From positions 29,644-93,643 of the forward strand of contig NZ_JZKH01000023.1 of NCBI RefSeq assembly GCF_000961885.1: DNA of 64,000 nucleotides. The letters run 5' to 3'. Shown one piece after another: positions 43,360 to 53,452 of the stretch. Made by a program: the position numbers and the translations under genes. Every line of letters begins with the position of its first letter. The stretch's first letter is position 1. A model generated the notes under the pieces. That model was not told where the DNA came from, did not search any database, and saw nothing but the letters and a program-made list of their open reading frames with translations. This stretch comes from Streptomyces rubellomurinus. Lineage in GTDB: Bacteria; Actinomycetota; Actinomycetes; Streptomycetales; Streptomycetaceae.

Positions 43360-44498
43360 CCGGTGATGCCGAGCTGGGCCTGCTTGGCCCGGAAGTCGGC
43401 CAGGTTGTCCGGGGTCACCACGCCCACGCCGGAGCTCAGGGTGCTGCCGTCTGGCTCCAGGAACGGCTTGACGACGGCCAGCGTGGCGTCCTTGCCGAGG
43501 ACCTTGAGGGCGGCCAGCAGGTAGGCGCCGGTGTAGCCCTGCTGGTAGGGCGACTGGACGACGGTCGCCTGGATGACGCCCTGCTGGATGAACGTCAGGG
43601 TCTGGGCGTCGCTGTCGTCCGAGACCACCTTGACCTTCCCGGCCTTGCCGGCGGCCTGCACCGCCTGGGCGGCCGAGGGGCCGTCGTAGGAGTAGACGCC
43701 GTACAGGCCGGTCACGCCCGGGTCGGTCTGGATCGCGGTCTGCGCGTTGGTGAGGGCCTTGGCCGCGTCCATGTTGTCGGCGAGCTTGTTGGACACCTTG
43801 ATGTCGGTGCCCTTGAGCGCGTCCTCGAAGCCCTGGATGCGTTCGACGGCGTTGGAGGCGGTCAGCGAGCCCACCAGCACCACGACCTTGCCGTGGCCGC
43901 CCAGCGCGGTCCTCATCGCCTCGCCCGCGCGCTTGCCGGCCTGGTAGTTGGGCGTGCCGAGGTAGAGCGCGGCGCCGTCCTCGGCGGGCAGCGGCGAGTC
44001 GATCGCGAGGACCGGTATGCCGGCCGAACCGGCGGACTGGATGGGCGACTTGACGGCGGTCGGGTCGATCGCGGAGAGCGAGAAGGCGGAGATGTCCTGG
44101 CCGCGCAGGGTCTGGAGGATGGACAGCTGCTGGTCCAGGCGGCCGTTCGCCGGGGCCTGGAAGGTGCCCTTGACCCCGAGGTCGGCGAGGCCCTTGGTGA
44201 AGCCGGCCTTGCCGGCGTTCCAGTAGTCCACGGAGACGTTGACCACCATGGCCAGGTCCAGCCGGGAGAGGTCCTTGCCCTGGAGGGTGGCCTTGAGCGC
44301 GGCGTCGAGGCGGGTCAGGTTGTCGTCGTTGAAGGTGATGTCGCCCTGGATCGCGGGCGCGGCGGCCGAGGAGCCGCCGGCGGGGGTGCCGGAGTCGCCG
44401 GCGCCCTGCTTGCTGCAGCCGACGGCCAGGGCCAGGACGGCGAGCGCGGCGGACGCGACGCGGACGGTCCGGGGGCGTCGGCGGATGGGTGCGCGCAT
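43356..44498 (-). CDS. Sugar-binding lipoprotein (second system)
   Basis: A 380-residue binding protein with a lipoprotein signal (VASAALAVLALAVGC, Cys in the lipobox LAVGC). Binding-fold segments: DLAMVVNVSVDYWNAGKAGF, LQTLRGQDISAFSLSAIDPT, GSAGIPVLAIDSPLPA, VVLVGSLTASNAVERIQGFE and VTGLYGVYSYDGPSAAQAVQ. It is RbsB/YtfQ-like, with a pentose or galactofuranose-type substrate likely. AGAGGAACC precedes ATG 44498. A perfect 14-bp operator lies 93 bp upstream. Confidence 0.9.
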   Translation of the reverse strand: MRAPIRRRPRTVRVASAALAVLALAVGCSKQGAGDSGTPAGGSSAAAPAIQGDITFNDDNLTRLDAALKATLQGKDLSRLDLAMVVNVSVDYWNAGKAGFTKGLADLGVKGTFQAPANGRLDQQLSILQTLRGQDISAFSLSAIDPTAVKSPIQSAGSAGIPVLAIDSPLPAEDGAALYLGTPNYQAGKRAGEAMRTALGGHGKVVVLVGSLTASNAVERIQGFEDALKGTDIKVSNKLADNMDAAKALTNAQTAIQTDPGVTGLYGVYSYDGPSAAQAVQAAGKAGKVKVVSDDSDAQTLTFIQQGVIQATVVQSPYQQGYTGAYLLAALKVLGKDATLAVVKPFLEPDGSTLSSGVGVVTPDNLADFRAKQAQLGITG

Positions 44499-44845
44499 GT
44501 GGTGGTTCCTCTCGATCGCTGCCGGTGGGTGGGGGAGCAGGTGAAAGGCGCGGCGAACCGGCAGCCGTGCTCGGTTGCGCCGGAGTGGAGTGTGAGCGCT
44601 CACATTGGCCAGCGTCAACCTCCGTGCAACCGAGCTGGGATGACGGACCGACAGCCCGGCGGGCCTGACCGGCCGTTCCTCGGTGCGATGTGTCAAAAGC
44701 CTTGACGGCACAGGGTCGGTGCGGCACTGTCACCGGTCCAGGAACCCTCCACCTCCGGCCCGGGGCTGAAGAGTGCTGCCCCGGGGCGGATTGTTAGCGC
44801 TCACTTTCCTTTCTGGCCGCGCTCAACGATGAGCAGGGAGGCACC
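44499..44845. promoter_or_regulatory. Divergent control region, second ABC operon / GH54 gene
   Basis: A 347-bp region between divergent starts. TGTGAGCGCTCACA (44591-44604, a perfect palindrome) faces the ABC operon; TGTTAGCGCTCACT (44792-44805) faces the GH54 gene, whose RBS GGGAGG lies 4 nt before ATG 44846. No ORF is supported in the gap. Confidence 0.8.
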
Positions 44846-46330
44846 ATGAGTGACGACAACGGAACGACCCGGGGACGCGGCGCGCTGCGCCGCCTCGCCC
44901 GGGCCGGGGCGGCCCTCGCCGTCCTGGTCGGCGCCCTGGCGGGCGCCACCGCGACGAGCGGCGTGGCCCAGGCGGCCACCCAGGGACCGTGCGACATCTA
45001 CGCCGCCGGCGGCACGCCCTGCGTGGCCGCGCACAGCACCACCCGCGCCCTGTACGCCGGGTACGGCGGGCCGCTCTACCAGGTCCGGCGCTCGTCGGAC
45101 CAGGCGCTGAAGAACATCGGCGCCCTGAGCACCGGCGGCTACGCCGACGCCGCCGCGCAGGACGCCTTCTGCGCCGGCACCAGCTGCGTGATCACCGTGA
45201 TCTACGACCAGAGCGGCCGGGGCAACCACCTCACCCAGGCACCCGGCGGCGGGGCCGCGCCCGGCCCGGACAACCTCGCGGACGCCACCCTGGCGCCCAC
45301 CACGCTGAACGGCCACCGGGCCTACGGCGTGTACGTCGCGCCGGGCACCGGCTACCGCAACAACCACACCTCGGGCGTCGCGACCGGCGACCAGCCCGAG
45401 GGGATGTACGCGATCCTCGACGGCAGCCACGCCAACGGCGGCTGCTGCTTCGACTACGGCAACGCCGAGACGAGCAGCACCGACACCGGCAACGGTCACA
45501 TGGAGGCGATCTACTTCGGCGCCATCAAGGTCTGGGGCTACGGCAGCGGCCCCGGGCCCTGGGTGATGGCCGACCTGGAGAACGGCCTGTTCTCCGGGGC
45601 CAACCCGGGCTACAACGCCAACGACCCGACGGTGAACCACCGCTACCTGACGGCCATGGTCAAGGGCGCGCCGAACCAGTGGGCGATCCGCGCCGGCGAC
45701 GCCCAGTCCGGCGGGCTGTCGACGTTCTACTCCGGGCCGCGCCCGAACGCGTCGGGCTACAACCCGATGCACAAGGAGGGCGCGATCATCCTCGGCATCG
45801 GCGGCGACAACAGCAACGGCGCCCGAGGCACCTTCTACGAGGGCGTGATGACCTCCGGCTACCCGTCCGAGGTCACCGAGAACGCCGTCCAGGACAACAT
45901 CGTCGCCGCCGGCTACGCCACCTCCTCGGGGCCCGCCACGGGGGCGCTGCGCGGCACCGGCTCGGGCAAGTGCCTGGACGTCCCCAACGCCTCCAGCACG
46001 CCCGGGCTGCAGGCGCAGATCTACGGCTGCTCCGGCGGCGCGAACCAGACCTGGACCCGCACCGCGGACGGGCAGCTCACGGTGAACATCGCCGGCAGCA
46101 CCCTGTGCCTGGACGCGTACGGCGCCGGCACGGCGGACGGCACCAAGGTGGTGACCTGGCCCTGCAACGGCGGTGCCAACCAGAAGTGGCAGTTCAACTC
46201 GGACGGCAGCGTGACCGGCGTCCCGTCCGGCCGCTGCCTCGATGTCTCCGGGGGGCTCACCGCCGACGCCACGCCCGTCCAGCTGTGGAGCTGCTGGGGC
46301 GGCGACAACCAGAAGTGGGCCCTCGGGTAG
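44846..46330 (+). CDS. Secreted GH54-type alpha-L-arabinofuranosidase with C-terminal CBM13
   Basis: A 494-residue secreted enzyme. Signal peptide to about residue 43 (ALAVLVGALAGATATSGVAQ). The catalytic domain (about 46-350) follows fungal AkAbfB closely in pattern: GPCDIYAAGGTPCVAAHSTT, YDQSGRGNHLTQAPGG, and NGGCCFDYGNAETSSTD with the vicinal Cys pair at 200-201, which forms an unusual disulfide in AkAbfB. Glu220 in GNGHMEAIYFG matches the nucleophile; the acid/base is probably Asp321 in GIGGDNS (less sure). A ricin-type CBM13 (about 355-494) has three QxW motifs. It releases arabinose from arabinan or arabinoxylan. Confidence 0.92.
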   Translation: MSDDNGTTRGRGALRRLARAGAALAVLVGALAGATATSGVAQAATQGPCDIYAAGGTPCVAAHSTTRALYAGYGGPLYQVRRSSDQALKNIGALSTGGYADAAAQDAFCAGTSCVITVIYDQSGRGNHLTQAPGGGAAPGPDNLADATLAPTTLNGHRAYGVYVAPGTGYRNNHTSGVATGDQPEGMYAILDGSHANGGCCFDYGNAETSSTDTGNGHMEAIYFGAIKVWGYGSGPGPWVMADLENGLFSGANPGYNANDPTVNHRYLTAMVKGAPNQWAIRAGDAQSGGLSTFYSGPRPNASGYNPMHKEGAIILGIGGDNSNGARGTFYEGVMTSGYPSEVTENAVQDNIVAAGYATSSGPATGALRGTGSGKCLDVPNASSTPGLQAQIYGCSGGANQTWTRTADGQLTVNIAGSTLCLDAYGAGTADGTKVVTWPCNGGANQKWQFNSDGSVTGVPSGRCLDVSGGLTADATPVQLWSCWGGDNQKWALG

Positions 46331-46343
46331 GCCCCGGCGCACC

Positions 46344-46389
46344 CGGCCGGGCCCCGGCACCGCGTCCCCGCGGAGCCGGGGCCCGGCCG
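46344..46389 (+). terminator. Terminator after the GH54 gene
   Basis: CGGCCGGGCCCCGGC pairs perfectly with GCCGGGGCCCGGCCG around a 16-nt loop. Confidence 0.85.
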
Positions 46390-46479
46390 CAGTCGGCCCG
46401 TAGTCGGCCTGCGGACGGTGGGGCGGCGAGGGCGGCGGGGCGCGGGGCGGCGACGGGGAAACCGCCTCCATGGAGGAGG

Positions 46480-46493
46480 TGTGAGCGTTAACT
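46480..46493. promoter_or_regulatory. LacI-type operator upstream of the LacI gene
   Basis: TGTGAGCGTTAACT, same family as the other six sites. Lies 130 bp before the regulator start and suggests autoregulation. Confidence 0.7.
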
Positions 46494-46622
46494 TGGCGAT
46501 ATTGGCACATGTCAGCAGCCTGCGCGGCTGGTATGAAGAGAAACCGCCGGTTGAACCGAGGGTGACGGATTGGCCTGGACCTGGTCGCGTACTGTGGTCC
46601 ACAGCCGAGGAGGGGACTGCGA

Positions 46623-47654
46623 GTGGGAACCGATAGCGCCGGGACGGAACAGCGCCAGCCCGTGATGGCGGACGTGGCGAAACTGGCGGGCGTTTCCCAC
46701 CAGACCGTGTCCCGGGTGCTCAACGGCGCCCCGCACGTCCGGCCGGACACCCGGGACCGGGTGCTGGCCGCCATACGGGAACTGGACTACCGGCCCAACT
46801 CCGCCGCCCGCACGCTGGTCACCCGCCGGTCGCAGACCCTCGGGGTGGTCAGCTTCGACTCGACCCTGTACGGCCCCGCCTCGATGCTGGACGGCATCGA
46901 GCGGGCCGCGCGCAGCGCCGGGTACTTCGTGAGCGTGACCAGTCTGCGTTCCCTGGACGGCCGTTCGGTCCAGGAGGCCGTCGACCGGCTGCGCGACCAG
47001 GGGGTGGAGGGCGTGGTGGTGATCGCGCCGCAGACCTCCTCCGTCAGCCCGTTGGCCAAGCTGTCGAGTTCGGTGCCGCTCGTCGCGGTGGGTTCGGGCA
47101 ACCAGACCCATGTGCCCATGGTCTCGGTGAGCAACGGCTACGGCGCCGGCGAGGCCACCGGGTACCTGCTGGACCTGGGCCACCGCACCGTGCACCACGT
47201 GGCGGGGCCGGCCAACTGGCTGGAGAGCCGGGACCGGGAGGAGGGCTGGCGCCTCACGCTGCGGGCGGCCGGCGCCCCCGTGCCGGAGGTGCAGCGCGGC
47301 GACTGGAGCGCCCGCTCGGGCTACCAGGCGGGGCTGCGGCTCGCCCGACTGGACGACGTCACCGCCGTGTTCTGCGCCAACGACCACATGGCCCTCGGCC
47401 TGCTGCGCGCCCTGCACGAGGCCGCCCGGTCGGTGCCGCACGAGATCAGCGTCATCGGCTTCGACGACATTCCGGAGGCCGCCTACTTCACCCCGCCGCT
47501 GACCACGGTGCGGCAGGACTTCGGTGAACTCGGCAGGCGGGCCCTGGAACTCCTCGTCGGGGAGCTGGAGGGGGCCGCGCCCTCGCCGGCCCACGTGCAG
47601 ATCACCCCGGAGATGGTGGTGCGGCGCAGCGTCGGCCCGCCCGCATGGCGCTGA
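46623..47654 (+). CDS. LacI-family regulator of the arabinose/xyloglucan regulon
   Basis: A 343-residue LacI/GalR regulator. Helix-turn-helix and hinge: MADVAKLAGVSHQTVSRVLN and YRPNSAARTLVTRRS; effector domain: LGVVSFDSTLYGPASMLDGI, VEGVVVIAPQTS, GYQAGLRLARLDD, VFCANDHMALGLLRALHE and VIGFDDIPEAAYFTPPLTTV. GTG 46623 has a GAGGAGGGG site upstream. Divergent and parallel neighbours carry the seven related 14-mers, so it is probably their repressor, relieved by an arabinose-related sugar. It is the only LacI gene near them. Confidence 0.9.
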   Translation: MGTDSAGTEQRQPVMADVAKLAGVSHQTVSRVLNGAPHVRPDTRDRVLAAIRELDYRPNSAARTLVTRRSQTLGVVSFDSTLYGPASMLDGIERAARSAGYFVSVTSLRSLDGRSVQEAVDRLRDQGVEGVVVIAPQTSSVSPLAKLSSSVPLVAVGSGNQTHVPMVSVSNGYGAGEATGYLLDLGHRTVHHVAGPANWLESRDREEGWRLTLRAAGAPVPEVQRGDWSARSGYQAGLRLARLDDVTAVFCANDHMALGLLRALHEAARSVPHEISVIGFDDIPEAAYFTPPLTTVRQDFGELGRRALELLVGELEGAAPSPAHVQITPEMVVRRSVGPPAWR

Positions 47655-48014
47655 GCCGGTGGCGCGTAGCCGCTCCGCGGCTCGGCGACCCGACGCGACC
47701 CGACCCCGGCCGACCCCGGCTCGACCCGACCGCTGAGCTCCCGGTGTCTCGGGTTCCGCCCGTGGACTTCCCTTGACACGTCGTTTGTTAGCGCTAACAA
47801 TCTCCGTGAGCGTTAACAATGACGCTTCTCACCGCTCCGCCGGCCGGGCCCACTGCTTCCCGCTTCCGTGCGCCCGGCCGGCGGTCAAACGTTCCGTTCT
47901 TCTGAGGGAGAGGTAGCGGAACGAAGCCTGTCGCCGGTGCCGTCCGCCCTGCCCCGGTCGAGGACGCACCGGCGACAGGTCACAACGCAGGCCTCGCGTA
48001 CGAAGGATGAGCAC
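47655..48014. promoter_or_regulatory. araBDA promoter and leader with two operators
   Basis: TTGACA (47773-47778) and TAACAA (47795-47800) form a 16-bp-spaced promoter. TGTTAGCGCTAACA (47786-47799, a perfect palindrome) overlaps the -10, and CGTGAGCGTTAACA (47805-47818) follows just downstream. The remaining leader (47820-48000) has no ORF I can support; GAAGGATGA at 48002-48010 is the araB RBS. Confidence 0.8.
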
Positions 48015-49766
48015 GTGACCGTGATCCCTGCTACTCCCGACGCCGACCGGACCGATCAGGCCGACCCGGCCGATCAGACGGACCAGGCCGATCGGGCCGA
48101 CCGGTACGTCGTCGGCGTCGACTTCGGCACGCTCTCCGGCCGCGCCGTGGTGGTCCGGGTCCGGGACGGCGAGGAACTGGGCACCGCCGTCCACGACTAC
48201 CCGCACGCCGTCATCGAGCACGAGCTGCCCGGCACCGGCCGCCCGCTCCCGCCCGACTGGGCGCTGCAGCACCCGGCGGACTGGCGCGAGGTGCTGCGCA
48301 CCGCCGTCCCGGCCGCGCTCACCGCCGCCGGAGTCGACCCCGCCCAGGTCATCGGCATCGCCACCGACTTCACCGCCTGCACCGTCCTGCCCGTGCTCGC
48401 GGACGGCACCCCGCTGGCCGAGACCCCCGACTGGGCCTCCCGCCCGCACGCCTGGCCCAAGCTCTGGAAGCACCACGCCGCGCAGCCCCAGGCGGACCGG
48501 ATCAACGCGCTGGCCCACGCCCGCGGCGAGAAGTGGATCTCCCGGTACGGCGGCCGGATCTCGGCCGAGTGGCAGTACGCCAAGGCGCTGCAGGTGCTGG
48601 AGGAGGACCCGGCCGTCTACGCCGCGTGCGAGCGCTGGATCGAGGCCGCCGACTGGATCGTCTGGCAGCTCACCGGCGCGGAGAGCCGCAACACCTGCAC
48701 GGCCGGCTACAAGGGCATTCACCAGGACGGGAGTTACCCGAGCGAGGACTACCTCGCCGCGCTCCACCCGGACTTCGCGGACTTCGCCCGCACCCGCCTG
48801 GAACACCCGCTCTCCCCGCTCGGCTCGCGGGTCGGCTCGCTCAGCGCCCGAGCGGCGCGGTGGACCGGCCTTCCCGCCGGCATCGCGGTCGCCGCCGGCA
48901 ACGTCGACGCCCACGTGGCCGCCCCCGCGGCCAGGGCCGTCGAGAACGGCCGACTCCTCGCCATCATGGGCACCTCCACCTGCCACGTGGTCAACGGCGC
49001 CACCCTCGCCGACGTCCCCGGCATCTGCGGCGTGGTCGAGGACGGCATCGTCACCGGCTCCTACGGCTACGAGGCGGGCCAGAGCGCCGTCGGCGACATC
49101 CTCGCCTGGTGGCTGCGCCAGGGCGTGCCCGCCGACTACCTGGCCGAGGCCGAGGCGAACGGCGAGGACCTGCACCGGCTGCTCACCCGCAAGGCCGCCG
49201 ACCAACCCGTGGGCGCGCACGGCCTGGTGGCGCTCGACTGGATGAACGGCAACCGCTCGACCCTGGTCGACCACCACCTCTCCGGCGTGATCGTCGGACT
49301 CACCCTGGCCACCCGCCCCGAGGACGTCTACCGCGCCCTGCTGGAGGCCACCGCCTTCGGCACCCGGGTCATCGTCGAGGCCCTGGAGCAGGGCGGCGTC
49401 CCCGTCACCGAGTTCATCGTCACCGGCGGGCTCAAGAAGAACGCCCTGCTGATGCAGATCCACGCCGACGTGCTGCGCCGCCCGGTCTCGGTCGCCGAGT
49501 CCGAGCAGGGCCCGGCGCTCGGCTCCGCGATCCACGCGGCCGTCGCCGCCGGGGCGTACCCGGACGTCCGGACCGCGGCCGCCGCCATGGGCCGGGTGCG
49601 GCAGGGCGCCTACCGGACCGACCCGGCCGCCGCCGACGCGTACGACCGCCTCTTCGCCGAATACCGCGCCCTGCACGACCACTTCGGACTCGGCGCCGAC
49701 AAGCTGCTGCACCGCCTGCGCGACATCCGCAACGCCGCCCTCACCACCCCGAGCGAGGCCCTGTGA
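48015..49766 (+). CDS. araB: L-ribulokinase
   Basis: A 583-residue FGGY-family sugar kinase: [19 protein letters not shown] (ATP-site strand), [32 protein letters not shown] and [20 protein letters not shown]. It phosphorylates L-ribulose at O5. The GTG 48015 start adds an N-terminal [18 protein letters not shown] linker coded by repeated CGATCAGGCCGACC-like units before the first strand. It overlaps araD by GTGA. Confidence 0.95.
   Translation: MTVIPATPDADRTDQADPADQTDQADRADRYVVGVDFGTLSGRAVVVRVRDGEELGTAVHDYPHAVIEHELPGTGRPLPPDWALQHPADWREVLRTAVPAALTAAGVDPAQVIGIATDFTACTVLPVLADGTPLAETPDWASRPHAWPKLWKHHAAQPQADRINALAHARGEKWISRYGGRISAEWQYAKALQVLEEDPAVYAACERWIEAADWIVWQLTGAESRNTCTAGYKGIHQDGSYPSEDYLAALHPDFADFARTRLEHPLSPLGSRVGSLSARAARWTGLPAGIAVAAGNVDAHVAAPAARAVENGRLLAIMGTSTCHVVNGATLADVPGICGVVEDGIVTGSYGYEAGQSAVGDILAWWLRQGVPADYLAEAEANGEDLHRLLTRKAADQPVGAHGLVALDWMNGNRSTLVDHHLSGVIVGLTLATRPEDVYRALLEATAFGTRVIVEALEQGGVPVTEFIVTGGLKKNALLMQIHADVLRRPVSVAESEQGPALGSAIHAAVAAGAYPDVRTAAAAMGRVRQGAYRTDPAAADAYDRLFAEYRALHDHFGLGADKLLHRLRDIRNAALTTPSEAL
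48042..48104 (+). repeat. Degenerate tandem repeat in the araB N-terminus
   Basis: Units like CCGATCAGGCCGACC recur and encode alternating T/A/R-D-Q/R-A-D residues. They follow the start codon and precede the enzyme's first strand. Confidence 0.7.
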
Positions 49767-50449
49767 ACGCGAACAAAACCACCGGCACGACGGTCGACCT
49801 GATCCGCCGCCAGGTCAGCGACCTCCATCAGGAGCTGGTCCGCTACGGCCTGGTGGTCTGGACCGCCGGCAACGTCTCCGCCCGCGTCCCCGGCGAGGAC
49901 CTGCTCGTGATCAAGCCCAGCGGCGTCTCCTACGACGAGCTGTCGCCCGAGAACATGATCGTCTGCGACCTGGACGGCAAGGTCGTCGAGGGCGAGCACG
50001 CGCCCTCCTCCGACACCGCCGCGCACGCCTACGTCTACCGCACCATGCCCGAGGTCGGCGGGGTGGTCCACACCCACTCCACCTACGCCTGCGCCTGGGC
50101 GGCCCGCGGCGAGGCCGTCCCCTGCGTCCTGACCGCGATGGCCGACGAGTTCGGCGCCGAGATCCCGGTCGGCCCGTTCGCCCTGATCGGCGACGACTCG
50201 ATCGGTCGCGGCATCGTGGACACCCTCCGGGGCCACCGCTCGCCCGCCGTCCTGATGCAGAACCACGGCGTCTTCACCATCGGCAAGGACGCCAGGGCCG
50301 CCGTCAAGGCCGCCGTGATGTGCGAGGACGTCGCCCGCACCGTCCACCTCTCCCGCCAGCTCGGCGAGCCCCTGCCGATCGCCCAGGCGGACATCGACAG
50401 CCTCAACCACCGCTACCAGAACGTCTACGGCCAGCCCCAGGCCCGGTAA
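49763..50449 (+). CDS. araD: L-ribulose-5-phosphate 4-epimerase
   Basis: A 228-residue class II aldolase-fold epimerase. Zn ligands and active-site motifs: [34 protein letters not shown], with [10 protein letters not shown] and [20 protein letters not shown]. It converts L-ribulose 5-phosphate to D-xylulose 5-phosphate, joining the xylose and arabinose routes. GTG 49763 overlaps the araB stop. Confidence 0.95.
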   Translation: MNANKTTGTTVDLIRRQVSDLHQELVRYGLVVWTAGNVSARVPGEDLLVIKPSGVSYDELSPENMIVCDLDGKVVEGEHAPSSDTAAHAYVYRTMPEVGGVVHTHSTYACAWAARGEAVPCVLTAMADEFGAEIPVGPFALIGDDSIGRGIVDTLRGHRSPAVLMQNHGVFTIGKDARAAVKAAVMCEDVARTVHLSRQLGEPLPIAQADIDSLNHRYQNVYGQPQAR

Positions 50450-50460
50450 GGAGCCACCCC

Positions 50461-51969
50461 GTGAAGAAGCCACTGGACGGACGCCAGGTCTGGTTCCTGA
50501 CCGGCAGCCAAGGGCTCTACGGCGAGGAGACGCTGCGCCAGGTCGCCGAGCAGTCCCAGCGCATCGCCGAAGCCCTGAACCGCGACGCGGCACTGCCCGT
50601 CGAGGTGGTCTGGAAGCCCGTCCTCACCGACGCCGGCGCCATCCGCCGGGTGTGCCTGGAGGCCAACTCCGCGGACGACTGCATCGGCCTGATCGCCTGG
50701 ATGCACACCTTCTCCCCGGCCAAGATGTGGATCGCGGGCCTCGACGCCCTGCAGGAGCCGCTGCTCCACCTGCACACCCAGGCCAACGTCGACCTGCCCT
50801 GGCAGACCATCGACATGGACTTCATGAACCTGAACCAGGCCGCCCACGGCGACCGCGAGTTCGGCTACATCCAGTCCCGCCTCGGGATCGCGCGCAAGAC
50901 CGTCGCCGGGCACGTCAGCGACCCCGCCGTGTCCTCCAGGATCGCCACCTGGGCCCGCGCCGCCGCCGGCCGCGCCGAACTGCGCAGCCTCAAGCTCGCC
51001 CGCTTCGGCGACAACATGCGCGACGTCGCCGTCACCGAGGGCGACAAGGTCGAGGCCCAGCTCCGCTTCGGCGTCTCCGTCAACACCTACGGCGTCAACG
51101 ACCTCGTCGCCGCCGTGGACGCGACGGACGACGGCGACGTCACCGCGCTGGTCAAGGAGTACGAGGACAGCTACCGCCTCGCGCCCGAGCTGCGGGCGGA
51201 CGGCGAGCGCCACGGGGCGCTGCGCTACGCGGCCCGCATCGAACTCGGCCTGCGCGGCTTCCTGGAGCAGGGCGGCTTCAAGGCCTTCACCACCAACTTC
51301 GAGGACCTCGGCGGGCTGCGCCAGCTGCCCGGCCTCGCCGTGCAGCGGCTGATGGCGGACGGCTACGGCTTCGGCGGCGAGGGCGACTGGAAGACCGCCA
51401 CCCTGCTGCGCACCCTCAAGGTGACCGCCGGCGGACTGGCCGGCGGCACCTCCTTCATGGAGGACTACACCTACCACCTGGAGTTCGGCCGCGAGCTGAT
51501 CCTCGGCGCGCACATGCTGGAGGTCTGCCCGAGCATCGCGGCCGGCACCCCCTCCTGCGAGATCCACCCACTGTCCATCGGCGGGCGGGAGGACCCGGTC
51601 CGCCTGGTCTTCGACGCCGAGCCGGGCCCGGCGGTCGTGGTCGGCCTCGCGGACCTCGGCGACCGGTTCCGGCTGGTCGCCAACGAGGTGGACGTGGTCG
51701 CGCCGCCGGCGCCGCTGCCCCACCTGCCGGTCGCCCGCGCGGTCTGGAAGCCGCGTCCGGACCTGCACACCTCCACCGAGGCCTGGCTGACGGCCGGCGG
51801 ACCGCACCACACCGTGCTCTCCGGCGCGGTCGGCACCGAGGAGCTCGACGACCTCGCCGAGATGCTCGGCGTCGAACTGCTGGTGATCGACGACGACACC
51901 AACCTCCGGCGGTTCACCCAGGAGCTGCGCTGGAACCAGGCCTACCACCGCCTGGCCCAGGGGTTCTGA
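50461..51969 (+). CDS. araA: L-arabinose isomerase
   Basis: A 502-residue isomerase: [79 protein letters not shown] and [14 protein letters not shown] cover the start, active-site acids, metal-site region and C-terminus of AraA. It converts L-arabinose to L-ribulose. AAGGAG lies 7 nt before GTG 50461. The order araB-araD-araA is compact. Confidence 0.96.
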   Translation: MKKPLDGRQVWFLTGSQGLYGEETLRQVAEQSQRIAEALNRDAALPVEVVWKPVLTDAGAIRRVCLEANSADDCIGLIAWMHTFSPAKMWIAGLDALQEPLLHLHTQANVDLPWQTIDMDFMNLNQAAHGDREFGYIQSRLGIARKTVAGHVSDPAVSSRIATWARAAAGRAELRSLKLARFGDNMRDVAVTEGDKVEAQLRFGVSVNTYGVNDLVAAVDATDDGDVTALVKEYEDSYRLAPELRADGERHGALRYAARIELGLRGFLEQGGFKAFTTNFEDLGGLRQLPGLAVQRLMADGYGFGGEGDWKTATLLRTLKVTAGGLAGGTSFMEDYTYHLEFGRELILGAHMLEVCPSIAAGTPSCEIHPLSIGGREDPVRLVFDAEPGPAVVVGLADLGDRFRLVANEVDVVAPPAPLPHLPVARAVWKPRPDLHTSTEAWLTAGGPHHTVLSGAVGTEELDDLAEMLGVELLVIDDDTNLRRFTQELRWNQAYHRLAQGF

Positions 51970-52093
51970 CCCCGCACAGCCCGCCGGCCCGCAGCCCGCC
52001 GGCCCGCACCCCGTACCCTGGACAGCTCCAAGCCCGCACCCCGTACAGCCCGCAGCCCGTACAGCCCGCAGCCCGTACAGCCCGCAGCCCGCA
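51970..52093 (+). repeat. 15-bp repeats between araA and galM
   Basis: The unit CCCGTACAGCCCGCA recurs three times, preceded by related CAGCCCGCCGGCCCG units. It lies upstream of the AAGGAACGGAGC RBS of galM. No gene. Confidence 0.8.
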
Positions 52094-52110
52094 AGGAACG
52101 GAGCACCCCC

Positions 52111-53199
52111 GTGCCGAACGACGCCCTCGTGTCCCCGACCGAACTGACGGTCTCCCAGGGCGTCGCCGCGACGCTGCCGGACGGGCGGCCCGTCACCCGC
52201 TGGACCATCGGCTCGCCGGACGGGGTGCGGGCGGAGGTGCTCAGCCTGGGCGCCCGGCTCCAGGCCCTGCACGCGCCGGACCGGGACGGGCGGCGGGCGA
52301 ACGTCGTCCTCGGCTGCGAGCGCGTCGAGGACATGCTCGGGGAGGGTGCGTACCTCGGCGCGACGGTCGGCCGCTACGCCAACCGGATCGCCGGCGGCGT
52401 CCTGCCCCTCGACGGCACCACGCACCGGCTCACCACCCAGCCGACCGGCCACACCCTGCACGGCGGAACGGACGGCTTCGCCACCCGGCTCTGGGACGGC
52501 GTGCCCGTCCGGGAGGGCCGACGGGCCGGAGTGCGCCTGCGGCTGCACAGCCCGGACGGCGACCAGGGGTTCCCGGGAGCGCTCACCGTCGAGGTGACGT
52601 ACCTGCTCCACCCGGACGGCCGACTGTGGATCGGCTACCGCGCGACCACGGACGCGCCGACGGTGGTCAACCTCACCAACCACGCGTACTTCAACCTGGC
52701 CGGTGAGGGCCACGGCACGGTGCTCGACCACCTGCTGCGCGTCGAGTCCCGCGGCTACCTCCCGGTGGACGCCGGGCTGATCCCGATCGGGCCCGCCGAG
52801 CCCGTCCTGGGCACGCCCTTCGACCTGCGCGAGGCCCGGCGGATCGGGGACCGCGTCGTCGACGAGGACCGCCAGATCCGCCGGGCCGGGGCCGGCTTCG
52901 ACCACAACTGGATCCTGGACGGGACCGGCTTCCGGCGGGCCGCCGTGCTGAGCCACCCGGCCAGCGGCCGGCGGGTCGAGTGCCTGACCATTGAGCCGGG
53001 GCTGCAGGTCTACACCGGCAACCACTTCGACGGCACGCTGAGCGGCCCCTCCGGCCGTCCGTACCGCGCGTACGCGGGCGTCGCGCTGGAGACCCAGCAC
53101 TTCCCGGACTCGCCGAACCGCCCCGCGTACCCCTCCACCGTCCTGCGCCCCGGGGAGGAGTTCCGCTCGATGACGGTGTACTGCTTCTCGGCCGGCTAG
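52111..53199 (+). CDS. galM: Aldose 1-epimerase (mutarotase)
   Basis: A 362-residue beta-sandwich mutarotase: GARLQALHAPDRDGRRANVV, LGATVGRYANRIAGG, TTQPTGHTLHGG (catalytic His), VVNLTNHAYFNLAGEGHG (catalytic His), AGFDHNWIL and YAGVALETQHFPDSPNRP (catalytic Glu). It interconverts alpha and beta anomers of the sugars the isomerases use. GTG 52111 has AAGGAACGG upstream. A long perfect hairpin follows. Confidence 0.95.
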   Translation: MPNDALVSPTELTVSQGVAATLPDGRPVTRWTIGSPDGVRAEVLSLGARLQALHAPDRDGRRANVVLGCERVEDMLGEGAYLGATVGRYANRIAGGVLPLDGTTHRLTTQPTGHTLHGGTDGFATRLWDGVPVREGRRAGVRLRLHSPDGDQGFPGALTVEVTYLLHPDGRLWIGYRATTDAPTVVNLTNHAYFNLAGEGHGTVLDHLLRVESRGYLPVDAGLIPIGPAEPVLGTPFDLREARRIGDRVVDEDRQIRRAGAGFDHNWILDGTGFRRAAVLSHPASGRRVECLTIEPGLQVYTGNHFDGTLSGPSGRPYRAYAGVALETQHFPDSPNRPAYPSTVLRPGEEFRSMTVYCFSAG

Positions 53200-53230
53200 C
53201 GGAGCAGCGGAGCCGTCACCGGGCGGACAG

Positions 53231-53270
53231 CGAAGGGGTGGTGGACCCGGCGGGGTCCACCACCCCTTCG
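53231..53270 (+). terminator. Terminator after galM
   Basis: An 18-bp perfect inverted repeat CGAAGGGGTGGTGGACCC / GGGTCCACCACCCCTTCG around GGCG. It directly abuts the broken end of the GH42 fragment. Confidence 0.9.
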
Positions 53271-53274
53271 CGCT

Positions 53275-53382
53275 CAGGCCGGCCTCGGCCAGCAGGTCGA
53301 GGTCTTCCTCGAACCGCTCGTACGGCTGGTACTCGTGGTAGTGGGCGGCGCCGAACAGGACGCGCGGGCGCAGCGGGAACAC
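53275..53382 (-). pseudogene. 5' fragment of a GH42-like beta-galactosidase gene
   Basis: From GTG 53382 with a GAGG site upstream, the first 36 codons read VFPLRPRVLFGAAHYHEYQP and YERFEEDLDLLAEAGL, the start of actinomycete GH42-type beta-galactosidases, whose first beta-strand and helix they match. Similarity stops at 53275, and the continuing frame runs through the galM terminator and antisense to ara genes. The remaining 90 % or so of the enzyme is missing on this side. Confidence 0.7.
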
Positions 53383-53452
53383 GGGTGCACCTCGGAGGCA
53401 TGAAGGGCCCCGGCTGTCGGGGCGGCAGCCGGGCCGAGGAGGACGCGGCGGG

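Noticed and set aside
50425..53382. 985-codon minus-strand frame continuing from the GH42 fragment
   Set aside because: Past the 36 codons that match GH42 it is antisense to galM and araA with no motif, so it is an accident of high GC.
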